A DNA stretch of 64,000 nucleotides from Candidatus Ozemobacteraceae bacterium (lineage in GTDB: Bacteria; Muiribacteriota; Ozemobacteria; Ozemobacterales; Ozemobacteraceae). Of the stretch, positions 7,989 to 15,861 are shown piece after piece. Below the pieces are notes generated by a model. That model saw only the letters and a program-made list of their open reading frames with translations. It was not told the origin of the DNA and did no database searches. Location of the stretch: positions 124,001 through 188,000 of the forward strand of contig DAOSOK010000004.1 in the NCBI GenBank assembly GCA_035373905.1, in the 5' to 3' direction. The position numbers were made by a program, and so were the translations under genes. Every line of letters begins with the position of its first letter. The first letter of the stretch is position 1.

Positions 7989-8810
7989 ATGAAAACGTAT
8001 CGCTGTCTCGCGCTCGTCGCCCTCGTCGCCGTCGTGACGTCGCTCTTGGCCGGTTGTGGCGGCGGAGGAGGAGGTGGCGGCGGCTCCAACCCGGTCGCCG
8101 CGACGGACACGACTGGCACTACTGGAACCACGGGAACGACGACCGCCGCCGATCTCGCCGCCGTGACTCCGTTCACAAAGCAGGTCGACCAGTTCGTCGT
8201 CAGTTACCAGAATTACCAGCCGCTTCTGGGAGCCACGAGCGATTCGCCATTCGCCGCCAATGTGAAGGCCAGTATCGCGCGGGGTATTCGATCCTGGACG
8301 TGGGATGCAACGAATACCGGATATTACTGGAACTATTATATTCCCGGATACCTGGAAGCCTGTTCGATTATCGTCTTCACATTTTATGACGACAGTTACA
8401 ATCATTACCCGTATCTGGACAGTTCGCCCCTCGTAAGCAAGTTCGGTGCTTGCTCGATGATCAACTATTACGAGGGCTCAAGCCTGGTTTCGTTGACCGA
8501 AAACTATATTTTCGAGGGCATCAAGAACCCCTCCCAGATCACCGTCACGGGGTATGCCGAAGGAAACGCCAACAATGCTCGGGTCGTGCGGCTTGATCTG
8601 AACCAGGTCGTCGTGAACTCGAGCAAGCAGTATCCCCTGAGTGGAACCCTTCAGCTGAACGTCTCGGGACAGGGAACGGCGAGCATCACCTTCAACGGCA
8701 CGAACATCGTCACCCTCAGCGCTCTCATGACGAACGGCGAGACAAAGAGTGTCAAATACGATCTCGCCACCGCCAAAGCCCTGGCTTCCCGGAGGCCTTT
8801 CGAAAAGTAA
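7989..8810 (+). CDS. secreted lipoprotein of unknown function
   Basis: The 273-residue precursor has a classic lipoprotein signal: basic MKTYR, a hydrophobic stretch, then the lipobox LLAGC with the acylated Cys at about position 23. A Gly-rich linker and a Thr/Gly-rich TDTTGTTGTTGTTTAAD segment follow, flexible spacers typical of surface lipoproteins. The rest is rich in Tyr and Asn (NYQPLL, YYWNYYIPGY) with beta-strand character. I recognise no enzyme motif. The ATG at 7989 follows GGAGGA. The gene is bracketed by two REP-like pairs and followed by a terminator-like hairpin. Confidence 0.85.
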   Translation: MKTYRCLALVALVAVVTSLLAGCGGGGGGGGGSNPVAATDTTGTTGTTGTTTAADLAAVTPFTKQVDQFVVSYQNYQPLLGATSDSPFAANVKASIARGIRSWTWDATNTGYYWNYYIPGYLEACSIIVFTFYDDSYNHYPYLDSSPLVSKFGACSMINYYEGSSLVSLTENYIFEGIKNPSQITVTGYAEGNANNARVVRLDLNQVVVNSSKQYPLSGTLQLNVSGQGTASITFNGTNIVTLSALMTNGETKSVKYDLATAKALASRRPFEK

Positions 8811-8833
8811 GATTCACCGAAACAGTCTCACGC

Positions 8834-8870
8834 AAGAGAGTCGGGCTTGGGCCTGGCTCTCTTATGCTTT
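8834..8870 (+). terminator. candidate terminator of lipoprotein gene
   Basis: Arms AAGAGAG and CTCTCTT flank a GC-rich loop, followed shortly by CTTTTTC. It begins 24 bases after the lipoprotein stop. The run of T is short, so confidence is moderate. Confidence 0.55.
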
Positions 8871-8919
8871 TTCATATCGAATCGAATACAAATGCCGCCG
8901 CAGGGCAGGCGCATCGATT

Positions 8920-8938
8920 TTCACAACCGCTGAATCAC
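8920..8938. repeat. 19-base dispersed repeat, copy 1
   Basis: The string TTCACAACCGCTGAATCAC is identical to 58884-58902, where it overlaps the 3' end of a membrane-protein gene. The rest of 8811-9256 contains the terminator-like hairpin, a REP-like pair at 9012-9079 and no gene that I can support. Confidence 0.6.
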
Positions 8939-9011
8939 AGCGCCCTTTCGATCTGATTCTCGTTCCTCCTCATCTCACAAGGGACACGACAATGTGCTCG
9001 CATACAAGATA

Positions 9012-9079
9012 CCGTTCGTGCTGAGGTATCGAAGCACGAAGTGTCTCTCGCCCTTCGATACTTCAGGGCGAACGATCGG
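9012..9079. repeat. inverted pair of REP-like units (BIME-like)
   Basis: Unit one (9012-9040) begins CCGTTCGTGCTGAGG and ends GAAGCACGAA. Unit two (9047-9079) contains CGCCCTTCGATACTTC and ends GGGCGAACGATCGG. The order and opposite orientation match the pair at 7755-7838, so both look like copies of the same two-unit element. Confidence 0.75.
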
Positions 9080-9256
9080 TTAGTATGCGGCAGGTCTTGA
9101 CGTCGTTCGCGTTTGCCGTGCTTCAGGCAAGAGCCCTCCACGAAAAAGTGAGGAAAACGATTTGACATGATCTTCGTTCCCTTCGAGGGCAGGGTGGTGT
9201 ACCTTGGGTGCAAGATGGTTCGAGGTTCTCAACGCGGTTCAGGGGAGGAGACGATC

Positions 9257-9859
9257 ATGATGCGACGCCTGATGACGCTGGGTGGGTTCGCCCTAGCCGT
9301 GGTGGGCTTCCTGCTCTGGCGGTCGTGGGGAACGGTCGATGCGGCACGGCACCCGCTCGGTTCGGGGCCTGACACCCTGCATGCCTTTTCCCTGCCCCTG
9401 CTCGACGGCACGCCCGTGGCGCTTGCCTCGTATTCCGGGCAGATTCTGCTCGTCGTCAACGTTGCGAGCCGGTGTGGCTTCACGGGCCAGTATGCCGGCC
9501 TGCAGCGCCTGCACGAACGGTTTGCGGCACGCGGGTTTTCCGTCCTGGGTTTTCCCAGCAACGATTTTCTCGGCCAGGAGCCCGGCACCAACGCCGAGAT
9601 CGCTTCGTTCTGTCGCGCGAGTTACGGGGTCACCTTCCCGGTGTTCGCCAAAATTTCCGTCAAAGGGGCCGATCAGCACCCGTTGTACGGCTTCCTGACC
9701 GACGATGTGCACCACCCGGGCTTCGGCGGGGCCATCTCCTGGAACTTCAACAAGTTCCTCGTCGATCGCGCCGGCAAGGTCATCGGCCGCTTCGGCAGCC
9801 GCGTCGAGCCGGAGAGCGACGAGATCGTTGGCGCCATCGAGCGGGCGTTATGCCGATAA
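9257..9859 (+). CDS. glutathione peroxidase family thiol peroxidase
   Basis: The 200-residue product has an N-terminal hydrophobic anchor or signal (GGFALAVVGFLLW), then a GPx fold. The peroxidatic Cys is in NVASRCGFTGQYAGLQ, the catalytic Trp/Asn lies in WNFNKFLVDRAGK, and an additional Cys in SFCRASYGVTFP is placed like the resolving Cys of thioredoxin-dependent Cys-GPx enzymes. The usual FPCNQF motif reads FPSNDF, so the tetrad Gln is replaced by Asp, which is unusual. It would reduce peroxides outside the cytoplasm. The start at 9257 follows GGGGAGGAG; the next ATG three bases on is equally possible. Confidence 0.9.
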   Translation: MMRRLMTLGGFALAVVGFLLWRSWGTVDAARHPLGSGPDTLHAFSLPLLDGTPVALASYSGQILLVVNVASRCGFTGQYAGLQRLHERFAARGFSVLGFPSNDFLGQEPGTNAEIASFCRASYGVTFPVFAKISVKGADQHPLYGFLTDDVHHPGFGGAISWNFNKFLVDRAGKVIGRFGSRVEPESDEIVGAIERALCR

Positions 9860-9957
9860 AAAAGCCCTCAGTCAGCGTTTCCCATTCATTATCGGGATTG
9901 TGTTTTCAATCAGTTAAATGTAAAATAAGAGAACATAAAAATGGGAGAGCCTCGCAG

Positions 9958-10227
9958 ATGCCGGTAATTTCAATGTTTTATGGCATAATCGTTGCAATGT
10001 ACTTTCTTGATAACAAGAAACACAAATTACCCCATATTCATGTAAAGTTCCAGGATGATGAGGCAGTGATTTCAATTCCTGATGGGCAAATTCTTGAAGG
10101 GCAAATTCCGAACAATAAAATGCGGCTTGTCCTAGCCTGGATTGAGATTCATAAAGATGAATTAATGGCTGATTGGGACCTCGCTTCAAGGGGCGAAAAT
10201 CCATATAAAATTGAGCCCTTAAAATAG
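9958..10227 (+). CDS. DUF4160 family protein
   Basis: An 89-residue protein with DUF4160 hallmarks: an opening PVISMFYGIIVAMY, then the HKLPHIHVKFQDDEAV segment, and a C-terminal WIEIHKDELMADWDLA. The gene is followed after one base by a DUF2442 gene. This pairing is common in bacteria and is often annotated as toxin-antitoxin-like, though activity is not established. It is clearly more AT-rich than its surroundings, suggesting recent transfer. The start is the ATG at 9958, preceded by GGGAGAG. Confidence 0.88.
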   Translation: MPVISMFYGIIVAMYFLDNKKHKLPHIHVKFQDDEAVISIPDGQILEGQIPNNKMRLVLAWIEIHKDELMADWDLASRGENPYKIEPLK

Positions 10228-10228
10228 T

Positions 10229-10474
10229 ATGAATCCAAGAATAAAAAGTGTAAAGGCGAATCAAGACTATACCCTGAATCTGTTTTTCGAAAATGGTGAA
10301 GAGAGGGTTTTTGATTGTCGGCCCTACTTGGATATTGGAGTCTTTAAAGAATTAAAAGAATTACCTTATTTTTTTAAAGCAACTGTTCAAATGGGCACTG
10401 TTTCATGGCCCCATGAACAGGATTTCTGCCCTGACACACTATATATCGAGTCAAAAGCAATAAAGTCTGTATAG
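10229..10474 (+). CDS. DUF2442 family protein
   Basis: An 81-residue protein with the DUF2442 pattern: an N-terminal VKANQDYTLNLFFENGEERVFD, then LDIGVFKELKEL and a C-terminal VSWPHEQDFCPDTLY. It starts one base after the DUF4160 stop, so the two are one transcript. Base composition is AT-rich like its partner. A DNA-binding or antitoxin-like role is often proposed for the family; nothing here proves it. Confidence 0.88.
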   Translation: MNPRIKSVKANQDYTLNLFFENGEERVFDCRPYLDIGVFKELKELPYFFKATVQMGTVSWPHEQDFCPDTLYIESKAIKSV

Positions 10475-10667
10475 CTGAAAACCTTTCGGCGTCCGCTCAT
10501 CGCTGGCGTTGGGCCCTGCCCGATGACCCGACAAGGGGGGAATCGACCCCGGCCTCTGCGCTTGCTCCTGTTCTGCCTGGTTTGAGTTACACTCGGTCAT
10601 CGAGATGGTGTCCGGGCCCCCTGGGAAAGGATCCCGTTATCATCGACGGAGTCATGGAGAATACGAT

Positions 10668-11990
10668 ATGAGTGAGAATATTTTGGGAATGCCGCCGGCG
10701 GAGCTGGCGAGCGCGGTGAAGCATGAGGCGGCAACGCTGTTTCCGGAGTGTCTGAATCTGCTGGGGGACTCGATCGCCATCGAGTCATTCACCGGGCGGG
10801 AACGGGGGCAGGCGGACCTGCTTCTCGCGTATTTCGACGGGCAGGGGATCCCGGCGTGCCGGCTTCCGCGGGGCGGCGTACTGGCGCTGGTCGTTCCGCC
10901 GGAGATGAAGCCCGAGATGGGGGCCGGCGGCGATTCGGCGCGGCTCGAACGGATCAAAACGGCCGTAGAACGTGCGAGAACGGCAGGGATGCCGGTGATG
11001 GCGTATGACGGCCACATGGATGTCGTCGAGGCGGGCGACCTGGTCGCCTGGAGCGTGCCGCCGTTCACGATGACGCGGCGCGACGGGAAACTCTACGGGC
11101 GCGGCACGTGCGACATGAAGGGGGCGGTCGCGGCGATGGCCGTCTCGCTCGTGGCGAGCGCGCGGCTGTCGGCATCACACCCGCTGCAACAGGCTATTCT
11201 CGGGTGTTTCGTGACCGAGGAGGAGGGCGCCGAGGGGCTGGCCCTGGCCGAGATCATTCGTGACCTTGGTATTCGGCCTGACTGGGTGCTGCTCGGCGAG
11301 CCGTCGCAGCTCGAGATCGCGCGCGGCCAGCGCGGAAAGATGCAGTTCGTCATTCGCGCCCGCGGCCGCCGGGCCCACACGTCGGTTCCCGAAGTGGGCG
11401 ACAACGCGGCCTACAAGCTGGCCCGGGCCGCGATCGAGGTCGGGGAGCTCGACCGCGAGGAATACACGCGCGTCGGTCCTTCGCCGGAGCGTGTCCTGGA
11501 GCGGTCGACGCTCGTCGTCACGACGCTTCGCACCGAGCCGTTCACGACCAGCAGCGTTCCCGATGGCGCCGCGGCCGACGTCACAGTCAGGCTCGCGGCC
11601 GGTCAAGACTACGAGTCGATCGTTGCCCGCCTGAAGGGCCGGCCCGGCTGGCCCGACGTCGAGATCGAGCCCGTCGTCTACCGCGGCCCGTCATACACGA
11701 ACAAAGTCGCCGACTGGCCCTCGATCCATCTCGCCTGGGAAACACCGCGGGACCATCGATTTACCGAACTGCTTCGGGCTGCCGCCTCGAGCGTGCGCAG
11801 GGCCGTTCCGCCCGACAAGATCTGGCCGTTCTCGACCGATGGCGTGCTCAGCGCCGGCGAGGAGAAGATCCCGACCCTCGGCTACGGGCCCGGCCGCGAA
11901 GACGCCTGTCACATCGTCGACGAGTGGGTCGCGGAACGGGACGTGGCCGACGCGCTGGTCGTCTACAGCCTACTGCCTTTCATGAAATGA
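10668..11990 (+). CDS. M20 family metallohydrolase, YgeY-like
   Basis: A 440-residue M20 peptidase/deacylase-type enzyme. Zinc-binding and catalytic landmarks are YDGHMDVVEAGD (His ligand and catalytic Asp), YGRGTCDMKGAVAAM (bridging Asp) and TEEEGAEGL (general base Glu). The dimerisation insert starts near EIARGQRGKMQFVIRARG and contains RRAHTSVPEVGDNA. The C-terminal FSTDGVLSAGEEKIPTLGYGPG resembles YgeY, the hydrolase linked to selenium-dependent purine catabolism. No such genes are nearby, so the substrate is open. The start at 10668 follows GGAG; earlier in-frame codons lack support. Confidence 0.9.
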   Translation: MSENILGMPPAELASAVKHEAATLFPECLNLLGDSIAIESFTGRERGQADLLLAYFDGQGIPACRLPRGGVLALVVPPEMKPEMGAGGDSARLERIKTAVERARTAGMPVMAYDGHMDVVEAGDLVAWSVPPFTMTRRDGKLYGRGTCDMKGAVAAMAVSLVASARLSASHPLQQAILGCFVTEEEGAEGLALAEIIRDLGIRPDWVLLGEPSQLEIARGQRGKMQFVIRARGRRAHTSVPEVGDNAAYKLARAAIEVGELDREEYTRVGPSPERVLERSTLVVTTLRTEPFTTSSVPDGAAADVTVRLAAGQDYESIVARLKGRPGWPDVEIEPVVYRGPSYTNKVADWPSIHLAWETPRDHRFTELLRAAASSVRRAVPPDKIWPFSTDGVLSAGEEKIPTLGYGPGREDACHIVDEWVAERDVADALVVYSLLPFMK

Positions 11991-12074
11991 TTTGTGAATC
12001 ATCGCGGTTTCAGATATAAAGTAATCTATATATAACAGGTCGTTCAAATTCAATTCTCACGGTTGTGCCGTGAA

Positions 12075-12095
12075 GGGCGGGTTTCAAGCCCGCCC
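12075..12095. repeat. palindromic dispersed repeat, copy 3
   Basis: GGGCGGGTTTCAAGCCCGCC carries one change from the 2552 copy yet keeps the stem mostly paired. It lies 22 bases beyond the stop of the minus-strand HD-GYP gene, as the 814 copy does for the sigma-54 activator. Confidence 0.7.
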
Positions 12096-12116
12096 CCACA
12101 GAAGATGTGCAGCGGG

Positions 12117-13382
12117 TCAGCCGATATTTTCGAGGAAGTTGCGGTATTCGAGGACGGAGGCTGACTGGGCCGCGGCGCGGGCGGCGTCCATGTCGGCGTA
12201 GTTCTGTCTGACGGTCTCGACCAGCTTCGGGTCGAGCTTGCCGTTCGCGGCGTGGTCGAGCAGAATGGCGAGGACCTTCTCGGACGGCATGCCGCGGCGA
12301 TACGGCCGGTCCTCGGTCAGGGCGGTGAAGACGTCGGCGACGGCCATGATGCGGGCGGCCGTCTCGATCTCATCGGCCTTGAGATGGAAAGGATAGCCGC
12401 TGCCGTCGAGCCGCTCGTGATGGAACGAACCGATGCGGTTGATGTCCTGCAGACCGTCGATCTGCTCGAGCGTGCGGTATGTGCAGAACGTGTGGCTGCG
12501 CATGACGTTGTATTCCTCGGTGGTCAGGCTGCCCTTCTTCTCGATGATCTCGGTGGGAATGGCCAGTTTGCCGAGGTCGTGCAGATACCCGGCGATGCGG
12601 ATCCGGAGACACTCGTCGGCGGAAAGGCCGGCGAGCCGCCCGAGACGTTCGGCGCTGGCCGCGACCCCGCTCGAGTGGGTCGCGGTGAACGGGCTGCGGA
12701 AGTCTATAATACGCCTGAATATATTTGCGAACGAAAGCAGTTCCTCGTTATTCAGGACGATGGTGCCGAGCCTGCTGGCGCGGGCGAGGACCTTACCGAG
12801 CAGGGGCGAGGTGAGGTCGAGCCAGAAATACTCGTTCGCCGCCAGCCTGAACAGGATGTCGGCGAGTTCCGGATGGAACATCGTGCCGACGTGCTCTCGT
12901 ATTCTGCCCAATATAGAATCCGTCTGTCCGAGAACTTCGCCGTTCCGGTCGATGAGCAGAGTCACGCGGTCGGCAAGGTGCAAGACGTGGCTTCCGAGCG
13001 GAACTTTCTCGCCGCCATGCTCCAGACCGTTGCCGTCGTTCCAGGGAACATGATGGAACTTGACGATCTCCGCAGCCTGCGAGAGTGGCCCAAACTGGCT
13101 GAGCAGGGCGGCGCCGGTCACGGCATGGCGTTGGCCCGTCTGGTCCTCGAACGAGAGGGTCTCCATCCTTTGGGAAAGAGACAGCGCACCGACGTCGTGC
13201 AGCATGGCCGCCATCATCAGGTCATTCAGGCCGTCTCGCGACCAGTCGAGTTGTTCGGCGATTCGGAAGGAGAGCAGGGTGACCTGGAGATGATGGCTCG
13301 TGAGGGCCGGGCTGAGCCAGTCCATGACGTCGGAGAGACAGTTGAGGAAGTCGAACAGGTTGATCTCTGTGTGCTTGTTCAT
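12117..13382 (-). CDS. tandem HD / HD-GYP domain signalling protein
   Basis: This 421-residue protein has two HD-type domains. The N-terminal one keeps His31, His62-Asp63 (MLHDVG) and a degenerate HHVPWNDGNG at about 110. The C-terminal one has the full HD-GYP signature: HDLGKLAIP, a second HSHTF-like His, HHERLDGSGYP and later DVFTALTEDRPYR. HD-GYP proteins hydrolyse cyclic dinucleotides such as c-di-GMP. The N-terminal copy looks like a diverged duplicate that may be regulatory. The start overlaps the stop of the upstream receiver/ATPase/cNMP gene by ATGA, which implies one signalling unit. Confidence 0.92.
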   Translation of the reverse strand: MNKHTEINLFDFLNCLSDVMDWLSPALTSHHLQVTLLSFRIAEQLDWSRDGLNDLMMAAMLHDVGALSLSQRMETLSFEDQTGQRHAVTGAALLSQFGPLSQAAEIVKFHHVPWNDGNGLEHGGEKVPLGSHVLHLADRVTLLIDRNGEVLGQTDSILGRIREHVGTMFHPELADILFRLAANEYFWLDLTSPLLGKVLARASRLGTIVLNNEELLSFANIFRRIIDFRSPFTATHSSGVAASAERLGRLAGLSADECLRIRIAGYLHDLGKLAIPTEIIEKKGSLTTEEYNVMRSHTFCTYRTLEQIDGLQDINRIGSFHHERLDGSGYPFHLKADEIETAARIMAVADVFTALTEDRPYRRGMPSEKVLAILLDHAANGKLDPKLVETVRQNYADMDAARAAAQSASVLEYRNFLENIG

Positions 13383-14668
13383 CGTGTCTGGGGGGACTGC
13401 CGGGCGTTCATGCGCTGGAGGCGCTGGGCGAGAATGCGCGATAACAGGAGGGCGTAGTGGGGGCGCCGCTTGACGGCTTCGATGAATTCGCGTTTCGAGA
13501 TCCGGACGAGGGCGCCGTCGGTCTGGGCGCGGACCGCGGACGAGTGGTTCTTCCCGAGCAGGAATGCCAGTTCCCCGAGGAAGATGTCGTCCGGCGTGAG
13601 GGTCGTCATCACGACGCCGTCGTTCATTACGTCGAAGCGGCCTTTCACGATGTAGTACAGGTAGGTGCTCGGGTCGTCCTCGCGAAACAGGAACTCCCCT
13701 TTCCGGATGGCGATCGGTTCGAGGTTCCGGAACAGGCTGGGCGGCAGGGGGACCGAGTCGGCGGCGTGGTTGATCTCGAAGGTGACTGCGTTGCCGGTCT
13801 CGTTGTACGACATGTTTCGGGTGAAGCGGCTGGCGAGGATGATGCCGCGCCCGTGCAGGCGGAACTGGGACTCGTCGGAGCCGCGCTCGAGAAACTGTTT
13901 CCAGTTGAAGCCGCTTCCCTCGTCGATGATCGTGAACTTCGAGCCGGGGGTGCAGATCTGGTATTCGAACGTCACCCGCCGGTCGCGGACGTCGGGTTCC
14001 CCGCTGCGGCGATCGATCAGGTCGATCATCGAGCCGCCCTGTTCAAGCCAAGCGTTCTTCTCCTCGAAGGAGATGCCGCAGTTGCCGTGTTCGATCGCGT
14101 TGATGAGCAGTTCGAAGATCGAGAAGGCGAGGTTGTTCTTCCCTTCGAGGTCGATCCGGCCGCAGGAGAAGAGAAAGTTGCACAGCAGGTTGGCGTAGCA
14201 GCGGGCTTCGATGACGTGATTCTCGAGCGTGAACGAGCCGGAAAGGCTTGCGAGCAGGCCGCCGCCCAGACTGTGCTGGAACAGGATCCGGCGGTTGCGC
14301 GTAATGATGCTCATGATGCGCGGCAGGTAGTCTTCGAGGTTGCGCTCATGCACGATGACGATGAAGTTCGCCTCGCGGATCGATTCGAGCCGGCGGATCT
14401 CCCCGTCGTTGTCGTGGAACGCGATGATGCCGCCCGGGACGAGCCAGGAGTCGGTCATGATGAACTGGAGGAGCTCGAACGGCCTGATATCGGGGTGCGA
14501 AAAGTCGAGCAGGATCAGTTCCGGCATTTCGAGGGTGATGTACTCGCGCGCCGTCTGAAAATCGGGAATGACACTGAGGCGGAAATTTCGCCTGCTCTCT
14601 TCCGGCAGCAGGCGCTCGACGTCTGATATCAGCGATGAGTTGCCGCTGATCAACGGGAGCTGCCTCAT
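13379..14668 (-). CDS. receiver-like, HATPase and cNMP-binding regulator
   Basis: A 429-residue three-part protein. The N-terminus (about 1-125) has a receiver-like pattern (LILLDFSHPDIRPFELLQFI), although the canonical Asp pocket is incomplete. The middle (about 150-310) is a GHKL ATPase of the RsbW/anti-sigma kinase type with N-box ELLINAIEHGN, G1 DEGSGFNW and G2 HGRGI. The C-terminus (about 315-425) is a cyclic-nucleotide-binding domain with RKGEFLFREDD and DIFLGELAFLLGK. It could link cAMP levels to partner phosphorylation and to c-di-GMP turnover by the coupled HD-GYP. The start is the ATG at 14668 after GAGGGG. Confidence 0.88.
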   Translation of the reverse strand: MRQLPLISGNSSLISDVERLLPEESRRNFRLSVIPDFQTAREYITLEMPELILLDFSHPDIRPFELLQFIMTDSWLVPGGIIAFHDNDGEIRRLESIREANFIVIVHERNLEDYLPRIMSIITRNRRILFQHSLGGGLLASLSGSFTLENHVIEARCYANLLCNFLFSCGRIDLEGKNNLAFSIFELLINAIEHGNCGISFEEKNAWLEQGGSMIDLIDRRSGEPDVRDRRVTFEYQICTPGSKFTIIDEGSGFNWKQFLERGSDESQFRLHGRGIILASRFTRNMSYNETGNAVTFEINHAADSVPLPPSLFRNLEPIAIRKGEFLFREDDPSTYLYYIVKGRFDVMNDGVVMTTLTPDDIFLGELAFLLGKNHSSAVRAQTDGALVRISKREFIEAVKRRPHYALLLSRILAQRLQRMNARQSPQTR

Positions 14669-14700
14669 CGATTCCCCTCGCAGCCTCTATATCTCACGCC

Positions 14701-14729
14701 ACTATACTCCGCACGGTCGATTTATCCAA
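14701..14729 (-). promoter_or_regulatory. sigma-70-type promoter of cNMP/HD-GYP operon
   Basis: On the minus strand TTGGAT and TATAGT are separated by 17 bases. Transcription would begin near 14694, giving a 26-base leader with GAGGGG before the ATG at 14668. The -35 box matches consensus at only three positions. Confidence 0.5.
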
Positions 14730-14805
14730 CACGCTTTTCTCTCTTTCTCATCCCATGCGCCCATCCGGAAGGCGAGAAACGGCGTTTGCGGCGTCATCAA
14801 CCCGG

Positions 14806-15693
14806 TCAGTTGCCGAGCACGCCGGATTTTTCGAGAGCGGCGATCCGATCGCGGCATGTCGGATGGTCGGCGACGAGATATTGCCTGGGATCGACAGGTC
14901 CGGTATCGATCCGGCGCAAAACCTCGACGAGTCCTTGCGGAGAGAAGCCGGCCTGTTTCATGAGGCGGGCGGCCTGAACGTCGGTTTCGAATTCGGAAAA
15001 TCGCTGGAATCGGGCGAGAAAGAAGGCCGTCAGTTTCCCGAAATCCGGCCGAAGGTCTTCCCGAATTCGAGCGGTCAGCGCCTTGTTCAGGCAGGGGATC
15101 AGAAGGATCTTCACGAAGTCGCGCTTCACCAGGTGACAGAGTTCGTGGGCAAGAATCCCGGCAATCTGATCGGGGGGCCAGGCGGCCATCTCGTCGGTGA
15201 TGACGATCCATTCCCCGCCTTTGGCGAATCCCATGATCCCGCCGCCGCCGAGAATGCCGACCTTCGCCTTCAGATCTTTTCTCGAAATGAACGGGGAAAG
15301 TCGTGCAATGACGCCGTTCATCTTTGCGACCAGTTCGGGCGGGTTGTCGCCTTCGGCGAAGAACCCGTCAAAGAACTCGTTGGCGAACTTCTTCTCCAGG
15401 TCGAGCGGGATCTGCGGAAGGATCCGCCGGGCCGAAGACGTGTAAAAGGCGTGCATCAGGCGGAAGGCCTTCTTGAGCTTCGCGTCCCCGAGGGTTGGGT
15501 TGGCGGCCACCGGGCCCGGCTCGGGCAGGATCTCGAGAAGGTCCCGCGCCGCCCGTTCCGCCGCATCGCCGGACTCTTCGACTCGCGGCTGGATTGCCTT
15601 GAGCAGCACGCTTTCGGCCCTGGCGGGAAGGGGCAGGAACTCCGTGAATCCGAGAAGCAGGGCGAGGCAGAGGATGAAAAGGCGATTCTTCAT
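14806..15693 (-). CDS. M48 family zinc metalloprotease
   Basis: A 295-residue secreted protein. The signal peptide (KNRLFILCLALLLGFTEFLPL...ARA) ends near residue 27. The zinc site is HELCH (HExxH) in ILAHELCHLVKRDF, and the third ligand region is SEFETDVQAARLM, as in M48 peptidases such as BepA/LoiP. The C-terminal DHPTCRDRIAAL is also typical. It would act in the periplasm in envelope protein quality control. A clear AAGGAG site supports the start at 15693. The 168 bases upstream, before the cyclase stop, hold no gene. Confidence 0.9.
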   Translation of the reverse strand: MKNRLFILCLALLLGFTEFLPLPARAESVLLKAIQPRVEESGDAAERAARDLLEILPEPGPVAANPTLGDAKLKKAFRLMHAFYTSSARRILPQIPLDLEKKFANEFFDGFFAEGDNPPELVAKMNGVIARLSPFISRKDLKAKVGILGGGGIMGFAKGGEWIVITDEMAAWPPDQIAGILAHELCHLVKRDFVKILLIPCLNKALTARIREDLRPDFGKLTAFFLARFQRFSEFETDVQAARLMKQAGFSPQGLVEVLRRIDTGPVDPRQYLVADHPTCRDRIAALEKSGVLGN

Positions 15694-15861
15694 ATCAGGC
15701 TCCTTCTTTCCCACGACGGATGTGGGGACGCCGACGGGCGTTTCACCGCCTCACGCCGCTCAGGTTCCGCACCGCGACCGAACGATCGAAACGGGCGGGA
15801 TGAACATACCCCACTATACCCCATCCGGCGTTCCGGCGTCCAAATTCGGGGCGGGACTCCG

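Noticed and set aside
7977..8160. Possible CRISPR or tandem repeat in the Gly/Thr-rich lipoprotein linker
   Set aside because: It is a codon-level GlyThrThr repeat in one protein with no spacers.
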